From Aquila chrysaetos chrysaetos (taxonomy: Eukaryota > Chordata > Aves > Accipitriformes > Accipitridae): a DNA stretch of 64,000 nt. Below the pieces are notes generated by a model, which saw nothing but the letters and a program-made list of their open reading frames with translations, was not told the origin of the DNA and searched no databases. Positions within the stretch are counted from its first letter, which is position 1, and the number at the start of each line of letters is the position of its first letter. The translations under genes and the position numbers were made by a program. Shown piece by piece: positions 1 through 22,500 of the stretch. The DNA lies in assembly GCF_900496995.4 (NCBI RefSeq), contig NW_024470401.1, positions 44,956 to 108,955 on the forward strand. Reading direction: 5' to 3'.

Positions 1-11
1 TGCCCCTGCAG

Positions 12-3000
12 GTCCTTGTCCCTGCCATCACCTGCCTCCACTTCCACATCCTCTGGGAGCTCTCACGCCTGCCCAGCACTGATGTGCCCCAGGTGAGCGG
101 ATGGCACCGGGACGGCCGCAAGGACAACTTGGGGTGGCCCCTGTGTCCCTAAAGGTGACCGCATCCCCCTGCCCAGGAGCAGCTGCAGAGCCTGAAGACC
201 AGAGTCACCTCCTTCTGCTCGCTGTGCCAGAGCTGCCTGTCCGATGTGGACGCTGGCGTCCGGGAGCAGGTACGCAGGAGCTGGGGGGATGTGGAGGGGG
301 TGTTGGGCCTGGTGCTGAGCCCGTCCTCGTGTCCTCAGGCCTTCATGGTGCTGAGCGACCTGCTGCTGGTGTTCGGGCCCCAGCTGCCGCGGGATGGGCG
401 GGAGGCGCTGGCCCCCCTGGTGCTGCTGCCCGACGCGGGGCTGCAGTCCCAGCTGGCCGCCTTCCTCATGGACCACGTCTTCCACCATGCCTGTAGCCAC
501 GAGGAGCTCTCGGCTATGGGTACGCCCCCTCTGCGCATCCCAGAGGTGTCCCCTGGGATGCCTGTCCCCCCACTGTCCCCTCCTGTCCCCACAGAGGACA
601 GTGAGAACCACATCGAGGAGCTGCACCAGCGCCGGGTGCTCCTGGCCGGCTTCTGCAAACTCATCATCTATGACGTGCTGGAGCTCAGCGCTGCCTCCGA
701 CGTCTTCAAGCACTATGCCAAGGTAGGGGGCACGCAGGAGGCCTGTCCTGCTGGCCCTGCAATGGCTTGGGGACACCAGGCCCTGTCGCCTCCTCCCCAG
801 TTTTACAGCGACTACGGGGACATCATCAAAGAGACACTGAACTGCACCCGGCAGATCGACCGGCAGGAGTGGGCTCGCACCCTGCTGCTCAGCTTGCAGC
901 AGGTACAGCACTGGCTGGGGGGCTCTGGGGATCCCCAGGGTTGCCCAGGAGGCTCTGAGGGTCTCTGGGGAATCCAGCGGGTCTCCAGGGGAGTCTAGGG
1001 GTCTTTGGGCTGCTCTAGGGAGGTCTGCGAGGCTCCAGATGTGGACGGGGTTTGGGGGGGGTCTCTGGAGTGGTCCAGGGGTCCGTGAGCCTCTGGGAGG
1101 GAGTCTGGGAGACTCTAGGGGGGTGGGTGGCATCCAGGAAGCTCCTGGGGGGGCTCCGGGGAGGCCTGGGGACTCTCCAGGTGTGTCTGAGTGTCTCCAA
1201 GGGGTCCTGCACTGACCTTCTGTCCCCGCCCCCCAAGCAGCTGATGACGGAGCTGCTGCTGCAGCAGGGCCCCGAAATCCGGGCGGCCGAGGCTTTCCTG
1301 GAGATCCGGGATCTGGCACGGCGCTTCTCCCTCCTCTTCAGCCTCCAGCAGCTCCGCAACCGCCCGGCACTCCTCAGCATGCACAAGTGCGAGGGGCTGG
1401 GGGGCCTGGGGGGCCGGGGGGCCAGGCTGGGGCTCAGCCTCCCCCCTCATCCTTCTGCCCTGGCCAGGGAGGGGATCCAGTTCGCCTTCCAGGAGCCCCC
1501 AGGCCCGGGTCCGGGGCTGCCACCCCTCAACCTGCCCTTCCTTGAGGTGCTGAGTGAGTTCTCACCCCGGCTGCTGCGCCCCGACAAGGCCCTGCTGTGA
1601 GTGGGCGGGGGGGGGGGGCGGGATCCCCGGGGGCTGGTGGGGTCCCATTTGGGTCCTCAGGGGCCATGGGGGGTCCTCAAGGTCCATTTGGGGTCCTTGG
1701 GGGTGATGTGGGGTCTGCAGGGGCCACATGGCATCCCCCAACACCACGTGGGGTCCCCCAGCACCCTGCAGGTCCCTGGTGCCATGTCACCCACCATGTC
1801 CCCCGTCCCCCCACAGCCTGGCCTACCTGGAGAAGATGTACCAGGAGCAGCGGTGGATGGCACCACAGGACGTGCCATGGCCGTCCCTTGTCACCTACCG
1901 CAACTCCCTGCAGCCGCAGGAGGAGGGGGGCTCAGTGAACAGCCGCAGCACAGCCCCCCGCCCCCCACCCAGCTCCGCTGCCAAGAGACCCCGTGTAGAC
2001 GGTGAGGTGGGGGCTGAGCCCGGGGGGGGGCCCTGCATGCTGGGGGCCACGCCACCCCCAGCACCCCGACTGGGCTGTGCAGGGCTGGCGGGGACTTGCC
2101 CTGCTCTGTCCCTCGCTGCGGGGACCCCAGCCAGGGGCTGGGACCAGTTTGAGGCTCCCCAGTACAGAGCGAGGGTCACTGTGGGGCAGGAAGCTGAGAG
2201 AGGGCAGAGCGGGGGGTTCATGTCAGTGCTGTCACCTCTGCCAGAGCTGGACTGTCCTCGTGTGGGGACAAGGACAGGGCTCAAGGATGGGGACAGGGTA
2301 TGGGGACGGGGACACAGCTCAGGGATAGGGTCTGGGGATGGGGTGGTGGTCCCAGTGCTCAGCCCCCTCCTGCAGCCCCTTCGGAGCACCCCGACTCCAG
2401 CCCGTGGCCAAGCAGCCGCCTCCCCAGCCCAGCCCTGACCTCCACTGTGCTGCGGCGTGGCCCCCGGCCCCCGCTGTCCGGGCCACCAGCACGGGACCCC
2501 GGGTCCGACCCCGGCCTCCTGCAGAGGTGAGTGGCTGGGCTGGGGGTGAGCCCCCCCCCACCCCCAAACTGGGCACCTCCCACCCAGGACCCCTCCTGAT
2601 TCCCTATCTTCTCCTCCTGCAGCAGCTCCCTGTCCCACCGGCACAGTGGGGTGAACCGGTGAGCAAGGGCAGGGGGGCACGGGGTGGGCACCAGAGGGGG
2701 ACCAGGGTGGACACCGGGGCTGTAAGGGGAGAGTCTTGCGGGGAGTCCTCGACCCTCCACTTCCCTCCCTTCTCCCCCAGGCTCAGCCTGATGGTGGAGG
2801 AGGAGGAAGAGGAGATGATGATTGAAGAGGAGAGCAGTGAGGAGGACACCCCAGAGCAGGACAGGGTGAGGCCACCTCCTGAGGGTCCCCCCAGCCATCT
2901 GCCCCTGCAGGGGTGGGGCTGGCGGCCCTGGGGTGCCCCCCCCCCCCCAGCCCCAACCTGCCCCCCCCCCCCCCCCCAGACTCTGGTAGTCCCCGAGGAC

Positions 3001-3156
3001 CAGCTCCGGGACCTCTTCGACTCCACCATCCTGGGCATCGAGGTGAGCCGGGGGCGGAACACACAGGGTCGCCGGGGGAAGAGGGACCCCAAGGGAGAGC
3101 CCTCCCCTCCATTTTGGGGGAGTCTCACAGGACCCCTCTCCCCACAGGATGTCTGA
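12..3156 (+). CDS. STAG3: STAG3, meiotic cohesin subunit SA-3 (C-terminal part, 5' truncated by window)
   Basis: Thirteen exons are visible: 12-92, 177-269, 339-519, 595-722, 801-902, 1241-1386, 1468-1596, 1817-2001, 2376-2526, 2623-2658, 2781-2865, 2980-3042 and 3148-3156. All have GT/AG borders and phases that join without a frame break. The product reads as the C-terminal third of a STAG/SA protein, with helical repeat text such as [28 protein letters not shown]-like and [12 protein letters not shown]-like segments, then a low-complexity tail and an acidic patch ([12 protein letters not shown], about 2790-2830). STAG3 is the germline cohesin subunit that holds sister chromatids on meiotic chromosome axes with REC8 or RAD21L. 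STAG3 is preferred over STAG1/2 because the tail is divergent and because STAG3 also lies near AP4M1/MCM7/COPS6 in human 7q22. The N-terminal part lies left of the window. Confidence 0.85.
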
Positions 3157-3194
3157 GCGAGGGACCCCGGCGGCGCAGAGCAGTTCGGTGCCTG

Positions 3195-3200
3195 TTTATT
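3195..3200 (-). terminator. AP4M1: AP4M1 poly(A) signal AATAAA (minus strand)
   Basis: The plus strand reads TTTATT, so the minus strand reads AATAAA, about 175 bases after the AP4M1 stop. It lies inside the STAG3 3' untranslated region, so the two convergent transcripts probably overlap by about 100 bases. Confidence 0.7.
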
Positions 3201-3262
3201 GTTGTTACAAGCCCAAATCTGGGGGAGCCCGTCTCCCTGGGCCCTGTTGTTTGGCGATGGTT

Positions 3263-3272
3263 AATAAATAAA
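3263..3272 (+). terminator. STAG3: STAG3 poly(A) signals, two overlapping AATAAA
   Basis: AATAAA occurs at 3263-3268 and 3267-3272, about 107 bases after the STAG3 stop. Cleavage some 15-25 bases later would place the STAG3 3' end near 3285-3295, beyond the opposite-strand AP4M1 signal. Confidence 0.75.
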
Positions 3273-3375
3273 TACTCAGTTGATGGCTGGCGTCAGGCGC
3301 AGGTTCCCCTTTCAGGGCCCAGGTCCCCAGTATCAGGGGTCCGCAGGGTGCAGGTCTCAGCGGGGGGGTCCCCGC

Positions 3376-6300
3376 TCAGAGGCGCAGCACGTAGGAGTCG
3401 CTGTGGGTGAGGTAGCGCACCCAGCGCTGGGGGGGCCCGGCCGGCCCCGGCAGCCGCACGAAGCGGACATGCAGCCCTGAGCAGGTGTGTGCGGGCAGCT
3501 CAAAGGCCAGGTTGGCCGGGCCCAGCTCCAGCAGCGATGCACGACTCAGCCCCGGCACCTCCAGCTGCGGGGAGGGCGCGGTGACACCGGGGATGGCATG
3601 GGACACCAGCTCCCCACCTCTCCCTGGGCACCACAGCTGCCCCCCCTGAAGGGGATGCGGGTCCCTGCCTGTCCCAGGCCCCATGGTCACCCCACCAAGA
3701 GAAACAGGTTCCCAAAGGCTCCCCAAGGAGCCGGGGGGGGACAGGTCCCTGCCCGGCCCCCCCCGTCCCTCGGCCCTGTCCCTCAGCCCCCCCCCCCAGC
3801 CCTCACCTTGAAGAGCGCAGAGAGCTGTGACCCCCCCTGGCAGCGCGGGATGTCCCAGTGGATGGACTTGGTGCCGGGCTGCAGCTCGGCCGTCTGCTCG
3901 GGGCTGCTCAGCTCCTGCGCCAGGCTAGGGGGGCACGGGTGGTGAGGGGGTGACAAGGCAGGCGACAGCCCCCAGCCCCCCAAATGCCGGCACCCACCTG
4001 CTCACCCCCTTGGGCACGGGCAGCTGCAGACGGACATTGAGGGCTTGGCTGGAATTTGAGATGAGGGGCTCAGGGGCCAGGCTCTGCCGCGGCCCCCCGG
4101 GCCCTCTGGGCACCTACCTCTTGGGGGGCAGGTCACAGCGGAGCTTCAGATACAGCCGGAGCCTGCAGGGAAACAAAGATGGTCAGAATTGGGGTCAACC
4201 CCAGAGATCGTCAGGGTAATGCTCCCCCCCGCACCCCCCTACTCACCTCCCGGTGGGGTCCTGGTCCACGGTGGGGAAGAGGCGGAAGGGCAGAGGCGAA
4301 GGGATGTCATCTGCCAGCTGGTACTGCATGAGCGTGAGCTGCAGGAGACAGGGCTCAGGGGGGGCTGCCGCAGCCCCCCCCCCACATCCCCAGTGTCCCC
4401 TGGCGTTCCTCACCTCCCCCTGGCTCGGCGTCACCTTCAGGACCCTCCCGCTCTCAAACTCGTCCAGCTTGATAGAGCTGTGGAAGGCGCATTCGTCCAC
4501 CCGGACAGCCGTGCCATAGCCTGGGGGGGCAGAGAAGGGCGCTACGCCGTGGTGGGGGTCAAAGCAGGGCATAGCGGGGAAAAGCAAGTGCTGGGGGGCA
4601 GCTGGGGGTGTTAGGGGTATGCTGGAGGGCAGAGGCGGGTATTTGGGGGGGACTGGGCGGGGGCTCACCCCGCAGTTCCGACTTGCCCACGCAGAACTCC
4701 TCCGTCAGCCCAATGCGCATCTCTGCAGGGACAGGGACGGCGTGGAGTCACCCCGGGGGATGGCCCTGGCTGTCCCTGACTCCCCAGTACCCCAACCCCT
4801 GCCCCCCCTTACCCACGCAGCTGGGCAAGTAGCACTTGAGGCGGATTTCCCCCTGGACGTCCACCTTCATGGGTGTCCCCTGGGGAAAGGGGACGTGGGC
4901 TGAGCTGGGATGGGCAGGGCGGGTGGATGAGACTTCAGGGGGTCCCGGGGTGGGGGGGCCTGGGAGCAGTGGGCAGAGCCAAAACACCCAGGGGACATGG
5001 GGCAATGCTTTGGGGACACGCTGAGGGGTGGGGGGGGCACGGGGCAGGGGATCCCTGTCCCCACTCACGTTGGCGGCGATGACCACTGTCAGCCTCTCCA
5101 CCACGTCCACGAAGACCTCGTTCCTGGTGCCCTGCGGCCAGAGGGGGGGGTCAAGGCTGGGAGGGGGACAATAGGGGGTCATAGGGACACTGGGAGGGTC
5201 CTACCTGCTCCCCCCGGGGTGGCAGCACGGGGCGGCTGGCGGCCGAGCTGGGGGCTACCCTGCTCTGCTGCGTCTCAGCACCGAACTGTAATGACATAGG
5301 GGGGACGACAGGGTTTGGGCACCCTGGCCGGGCCGGGGGGGGGGGGGGGGATTTGGGGTGTCCCTGGGTCCTCACCAGCCCAATGGAGCCCAGGTCGAGG
5401 AGGCTGAAGGGTTTGGTGGCCACAGGCTCCGTGTGCATGAAGTTGCGCAGCACCTCGGGCGCCGTTGTCTGAACATAGCCGTAGTCCTGGGGGAGCCGGG
5501 GGGGTCATCACCCCCCACAGCTGTCCCATGCGGCCCCTGGGGCATCCTCTGCCCCCCCCCGGAACTGTCTGCTGTCCCCTTCCCTCTGGGGTGTTCCATC
5601 TGGGTGTTCTGGGGTTTCCCCATCACCCCCTGAGCTGTTCCCAGCTCCAAAGGGGTCCCCACCACTCCAAGGAGTGTCCCCAGCTCCATGAGGTGTCCCC
5701 AGTGCCCCCTTGGGGTATCCCCTGTTCCCTCCGGGGAGTTCTCACCACGCCGAGGTGTTCTCACCGCCCCCCCCCCCCCCCCCCCGGTGGGGTGTCCCCA
5801 GCACCCCCTGGCAATGTCCCCACCAGCATCTCATCCAGCAGCTCGTAGATGAGGGCGAAGTTGAGGCTGATGTTCTTCTCGCTGAGGGGCCCGCAGAAGT
5901 CCCGCAGCAGCGTCACCAGCCTACGGCAGGACCCGCAGCCATCGATGGGTCCCCATCACCACCCACTGTCCTCCCCGGCCCCCCCCCCCCCCCCCCCGGC
6001 CACCCTGTACCTGTTGAGGAACTCCACCAGAGTGAAGGGCGACGCGTCTGCTGTCGTGGTGGCCACAAAGTAGAGCCCTGCATGCCGCACGTGGACAAAG
6101 TGCCGGCCCTCGTGTGCCTGGGATGGAAGCAGAGCCGTGACCCCCATGGGACCCCCACAGAACCCCCCCTTGTCCACCCCCAGATCCCCTTTACCATGAA
6201 GACAGGGGCCTGGTCCCCCGGCAGCGAGGTGATCCTGCGGTAGAAGGTGTCGGCAAGGTCCATACTGGTGCCGCAGGTCTCCCCGCGGACTGGGGGAGTT

Positions 6301-6442
6301 AAGGAGAATGGGGGACACATGAGGGGGGCCCTGGGGAGCCCCCCAAGCGGAGGGACTCCCTGGGGTGCAGGGGGTGGAGGATACAGTCCTTGTGGATGAG
6401 CCGGTCGCCCTTGGAAGAGAGGATGAAGATCTGGGACAGCAT
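3376..6442 (-). CDS. AP4M1: AP4M1, AP-4 adaptor complex mu subunit
   Basis: Fifteen exons (high to low): 6442-6385, 6289-6195, 6117-6011, 5920-5824, 5486-5376, 5285-5205, 5131-5069, 4879-4813, 4722-4669, 4520-4414, 4338-4247, 4162-4118, 4048-3998, 3924-3807 and 3564-3376. They sum to 1335 bases, or 444 residues; human AP4M1 is about 453. The start gives [19 protein letters not shown], the usual mu/sigma longin opening. The mu-homology domain begins near [17 protein letters not shown] and ends in [11 protein letters not shown]-4 sorts cargo such as ATG9 from the trans-Golgi network through tyrosine-based signals read by the mu domain. Frame is intact throughout. It shares a promoter with MCM7 and converges on STAG3. 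Confidence 0.95.
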
Positions 6443-7117
6443 CGCCGGTCTGGGGGGATGGGGTCGGGGGTTGGCGTGGGATCCCCAGGGGCCTACACAC
6501 TGCGCCCCCCCGAGCTCTGCGCACCCCAAAGCCGCCTGCCCGAGACCCCCCGACCAGGCCCTGCCCCGGAGCCCCCAGCACCCTAAGCCCCCCAGCACCT
6601 GTGCCGCCCCGGACCCTTGAATCCCCAGCACCCTGTGACCCCCCAGTACCCTGAGGCCCCCAGGCCCCACACCCCAAGATCCCCCCGCCCACCCACAGGC
6701 CTCAGCACCCCCCAAGCTCTCCCCGTATCCTCGTCCCCCTCCAGGAGCCCACTCCAGCACGCCCCCGGCTCCCCCCCCCCCCGCCGCGGCCCCTTTAAGA
6801 AGGGGCGTGTCCAGGGCCCCTCCGTGTCCCCCCGAACCTGCGTCCCGCCTGGCGGCTGGCGGTCACATGACACCGCCGAAAGGACCGTGGCCCGGGCCGG
6901 GCCGCCGCGCGCCGCCATTGGCCGGCGGAGCGAAGGCGTGGCCCGCGCCGGACTGGGCGCCGGCCGTCACGTGGTGCCGGTTTTCGCGCCACTTTTGGCT
7001 GCGGCGGCGGGAACCGGAGCGGCGGCGGGGCCGGGACTGAGCCCCGCGGGCACCGGCACCGATCCCGATCCCGATCCCGATCCCGATCCCGATCCCGATC
7101 CCGATCCCGATCCCACC
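6443..7117. promoter_or_regulatory. Bidirectional AP4M1/MCM7 promoter with E2F, CCAAT and E-box sites
   Basis: This 675-base gap separates two divergent start codons. From about 6790 it becomes CpG-rich. Visible sites are an E-box CACATG at 6864-6869, an inverted CCAAT (ATTGG) at 6917-6921, an E-box CACGTG at 6968-6973, and TTTTCGCGCC, an excellent E2F site, at 6981-6990. E2F control of MCM7 at the G1/S transition is established. A (GATCCC)9 array lies directly before the MCM7 start. Confidence 0.75.
7061..7114 (+). repeat. (GATCCC)9 hexanucleotide array in MCM7 5' leader
   Basis: Nine perfect GATCCC copies fill 54 bases and stop three bases before the MCM7 ATG. Perfect copies at this position suggest recent expansion and likely length polymorphism. 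Confidence 0.97.
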
Positions 7118-12070
<4,953 letters not shown>

Positions 12071-12224
12071 GGCGGGGGGGAACACGGGGGGGATGCCCTA
12101 CAGCCCCCCTGCGGGGCAGGGGGGATGCACAGGGATGCAGTTGCTGTCACCGGACGCAGGGACATGTCCTGTGTCTCTCCGCTAGCTCCCATGGGCTTTC
12201 ACCTGCCCTGGCCCCGCTCCCCTC

Positions 12225-12282
12225 AGTAAAGCATCTTGTTGTGCTTTTTTTGGTTTTGGTTTTTTTTTTTTTTACCAATAAA
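12225..12282 (+). terminator. MCM7: MCM7 poly(A) signals AGTAAA (12225) and AATAAA (12277)
   Basis: AGTAAA lies at 12225-12230 and canonical AATAAA at 12277-12282 after a T-rich run. Both fit a 3' end of MCM7 within about 230 bases of its stop. Confidence 0.7.
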
Positions 12283-12415
12283 AAAAGCTTTTCTCACTGT
12301 TTCTGGTGGCAGCATCTGCCTGTTCCTCTCCCCTTGGGACCATGTTGCTCCCCTGGGCCCAGCTCTCCCAGGACCTCAGATGACGCTGGAGCTGCAATTC
12401 CCAGCCTAGAGCTGA

Positions 12416-12421
12416 TTTATT
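12416..12421 (-). terminator. COPS6: COPS6 poly(A) signal AATAAA (minus strand)
   Basis: Plus-strand TTTATT reads AATAAA on the minus strand, about 112 bases past the COPS6 stop. The convergent MCM7 and COPS6 3' ends are roughly 100 bases apart. Confidence 0.75.
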
Positions 12422-12532
12422 GGGAGGGCCTCCAGGAGGGGGGGCACAGTCCGGGGGTAGGGCCCCCCAGCCCTGGGGGTGGCTCAGGGCCTGGCTGGGG
12501 CTGTCCTCAGCATTGCATTTCCCCCCCCCCCT

Positions 12533-18729
<6,197 letters not shown>

Positions 18730-18880
18730 GGCGCCGCCGGCCCGGGCCGCCGCCGGCGCGCGGAGATGGCGTCACTTGCGGCGCGCCCGCACGGCGCCGC
18801 CTGGCTGCGTCACTCGCGGGGCGCGGAGAGCCGCGGAGCACGCTGGGAGTTGCAGTTCGAGCCCCCCCCCCCCCCCCCCC
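18730..18880 (-). promoter_or_regulatory. SNAPC2: SNAPC2 promoter with ZNF143-like element
   Basis: The minus strand at 18860-18838 reads ACTGCAACTCCCAGCGTGC, close to the ZNF143/THAP11 element. That would be apt, because ZNF143 (Staf) also drives snRNA genes. The rest is CpG-rich with no TATA box. PELP1's 3' end lies immediately beyond. Confidence 0.5.
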
Positions 18881-18927
18881 CAAAAAAATCACAGACTGAG
18901 CCGGGGCTGGGGCGGGGGGGCGGTGGG

Positions 18928-18933
18928 TTTATT
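18928..18933 (-). terminator. PELP1: PELP1 poly(A) signal AATAAA (minus strand)
   Basis: Plus-strand TTTATT lies 53 bases past the PELP1 stop, giving a very short 3' untranslated region. PELP1 ends about 200 bases upstream of the SNAPC2 start. Confidence 0.75.
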
Positions 18934-18985
18934 CCACGTCTCGCTGCTGGGGGGGGAGGGTGGTGGGGCGGGGGTGCTGGAGGGG

Positions 18986-19539
18986 TCACAGGGCTGCTTC
19001 GGGGGCCTTGTCATCATCTGGGGGGCAGTCAATGAAATCCGCCAACATGGTGGCCGTCTCGTCCAGCTCCTGGGGGGGGGTGAAGGGGAAGGGGCAGGGA
19101 GGTCGGGGGGGGGTGGCCCAACTGCCCCTGTTCCCCCCCCCCACTGCACCACTCTTCCCCCAAACTGCCTCACCCCCCCCAACTGCCCCCCTCTCACCCC
19201 AGCACCCCAAATTGCCCCCTCTTACCCCAAACTGCCCCCCTCTCACCCCAGCACCCCCAAATTACACCCCCCCCCGGACCCCCTGGTACCTCCTCCTTGT
19301 CCGCAGGGGGCAGGGGCTCCTCCTCCAGCTGGGGGGGGCGCCGGCGGGGGGCTGCCGGCCCCCCCCGGGGGTTCAGGGTGCGGCGGGGTGTGGGCTGCAT
19401 CCAGGGTGGGGGGTGGCACCTCGGGGGGCTCCAGGAGGGGGGGTGGGGGCTCGGGGATGCCTGGGGGGGGCTCCCCCTCTTCCTCCCCCCCTTCCTGGGG
19501 GGCTTTGGTCCCCTCCTCCTCCTCCTCCTCTTCATCCTC

Positions 19540-19574
<35 letters not shown>

Positions 19575-22500
19575 CGGCCGGGGGGGGCGGATGGCCTTCG
19601 TCCACCTCCATCACCAGGGCACCGGTGTCCCCCGGGGGCGGGGGGGGCTCCTCGGGCACCGGCAGAGGCTGCCCCTCCTCGGCGCCCCCTTCCTCCTCTT
19701 CCTCTTCCTCCTCCTCCTCCTCGGTGAGGCCTTCGTCCTCCTCGTACTCCTCCTCATCCTCCTCGTACTCCTCCTCACCCAGCTCTTCCTCCTCGTCAAA
19801 CTCTTCCTCCTCCTCCTCCTCCTCTTCTTCCTCCTCCTCGAAGAACTCTTCCTCCCCGAACTCCTCTTCCTCCTCCTCCTCCTCTTCCTCCTCCTCCTCC
19901 TCCTCCTCACTGCTGTTGATGTTGATCACGGCCGGGTCGGGCTCCCCGGGGATCCCCGGTGGCTCCGGGGGGGCGGCTGGGGGGACGACGGGGGGCAGCG
20001 GCGGCGGGGGCGGTGGGGGCGGCGGAGGGGGCCCCGGCTCCTCGGGGGGCTCGGGGGGAGCCAGCGGGGGCGAGGGGGGGGGCGGCGGGGGCCCCCCGCT
20101 CTTGGGGGCAGGGGGCGAGGGGGGGGCACCCCGCTTGGGGACGATGACCACGCTGTCGTCCGAGTCGCTCTCCAGGGAGATCTCCACGTCCGAGGGCTCC
20201 TCCTTGTCGTAGTGCACGAAGACGGGGCGCCGGGGACGCCCCCCCGCCGGGCCGCCCTCCTCATCGCCCCCAGGGGCGGCGGGGGGCTGCCCGGGGGGGG
20301 GCCTCCCCGGGGGGCTCCTCCGCCAGCGGCGGCAGCCGGGGGGGTCCCAGCGGATTGGCGGGGGCAGCCCGGGGCGCCCCTGGGAAGGCGGGGGGCGGCA
20401 GGGGGCGGAAGGGGGGGGCAGGGGGCTCTGGGGGGGCCCCTGGGATGGCGGTGGGGTGCAGGGGGGGGCACCCAGGGCCGGGCCAGGGCATTCGCCACCA
20501 CCAGAGCTTCGGTGCAGACGGAGGAGACCTGGGGGGGGGGGGGGGGGGGGAGGTGGGGGGTTAGTGGGGTGCCAGGAGAGGGGGGGAGACTAGGGACAGG
20601 GGGGGCTTTGGGGGTCCCTGGGGAGATGCAGGGACCCTTGGGTCCTGGCTCCCCGATGTGGGGGGTCCCGCGGGGTCGGGCTGTGGGGTGAGGGGTTCTC
20701 CCAGAGTCCCGCCTGAAGGACAAAGGCTTTTAGGAGTGCCTGGGGGGGTCCTGGCTGTGAAATGGAGGAGCCCAGACAGGATAAGGGGGTCCCAGGGGGG
20801 ATGGGGGGATCCTGGCTCTGGGACAGAGGGTTCTCAGAGGGGGTCATCACCCATGTGGGTCTCCGCTAAGGGCTGGGGGGTCCCTGGGAATCCCTGCTGT
20901 GAAATGGGGGGGCACGAGGCAGACCCCAGAGAAATAAAAAGGTGGGGGGGGGGCCAGGAGGAATAAGGGGTCCCTGGGGGATGGGGACACCCTGGGGGTC
21001 CCAGCTCTGGGATGGGGGGGGCCTGGGGAGGGTCCGGGGCCCCTGGGGGTCCCAGGCAAGGACTGGGGGGTCCCCAGCCCGTCTCACCTGGAGGGCCGGG
21101 TCGCGCTGGCCCTGGCCGAAGGCACGCAGGGCACAGTGCAGGGGGGGGGGCCCCGGCGGGGGCGGGGGCCAGCACCAGGGCTAGCAGCAGCTGGTAGAGG
21201 GCGGCCCGGCACGGGGGGCTGGCGTAGGGGGTGCCGGGGGGGCCGGCGGCAGCGGCGGGGGGCCCCGGGGGGACCTCGGTCTGCGGCAGCCGCAGCAGCA
21301 GCGGCACCACCAGCTCCTGCAGCCGCTGGCGAGGGGATGGGCGAGGAGGAGCTGTCAGGGGAGGGGGCACAGCCCCCCTCAGCCCCGTGGGGACCCCCAG
21401 AGCGTATCCCCGATCCCCCCACCGCTGCCCTGGCCCTATAGAGACCCCTGTTACCTGCCCCCCCCGCCACTTGCCCCAGCCCCGTAAGCTCCCACATCAG
21501 CTGCCCCAGCCCCACAAAGACCCCCCGCCTGACCCCCCCCAGACCCCATTACCAGCCCCACCCCCAGCAAGAGCCCCACCTTCTCCCAGCATTCGCCCCC
21601 ACCCACCCTCGAGGCCCCCCAAGAACCACCCCAGCCCCACACCTGCCCCCCAACACCCCAGTACCCCCCCCAGCCCCACAGAGCCCCGTCTCCCCATCCC
21701 TTTACCCGGTGCGTCTCCTCCTTAATCAGCGGCCCTCCCGTTAGGATGGCGCGACGCAGCGCTGGGGGGACACAGGGGTCAGCAATGGGGCGATCCGGGG
21801 GGGGCCTCCCTTTCCCCCGCCCCACAACACCGATCGGGGTCTCAGGGAGCCACAACAAGTTGATCGGGGGGTCCCCTTTCCCCTGACCCCCCCGCCAACA
21901 ACAGGGGGGCACAAAGGGACGAGCGAGGCCCCACCTCGGCCCCGAGGGAGGGGTGCAGCCCCCTGTGCCTCCGGGGGTTCCCGGCCCCCCCCGCCCCATA
22001 CCTCGCAGGGCAGCCCGGCACACATCGCTGTTGGCCGCCGGCTCCAGCTTGCGGTGCAGGGCGGGGGCGTCCCCCCCGTCCCCTAGCTTGGGCCGTTTCG
22101 GGGCGCTGGGTTTGGGGTCTGCCTTCAGCTGCGGGGAGGAGAGAGAAGAGGGGGTACCGGGGGTCTGCGGGGGTGGTGGGGCGGGGGCCCGGGGGGGGCT
22201 CACCTTGATGCCCTCAGCCGGGGGGGTGATGTCGCTGAGCAGGTGGGCCAGCAGCACCTCGCCAGGAGCCCCGGGGCCCTGCAGCACCCCCGAGGCAGCG
22301 CCCGCCACCTCCACCCACAGCTCCAGCACCTGGTACAGGCGGGTGCGCACCGCGCTGGGGGCACAGGGCATCAGGGGGGGCGCAGGGACCCCCAAACCTC
22401 CCCGCGTCCCCCCAGCTGCCCCAGGGACCGCCAAACGTCCCTGCGTCCCCCCCAGCCACCCCAGGGACTCCCAAACCTCCCCACGTCCCCCCAGCCGCCC

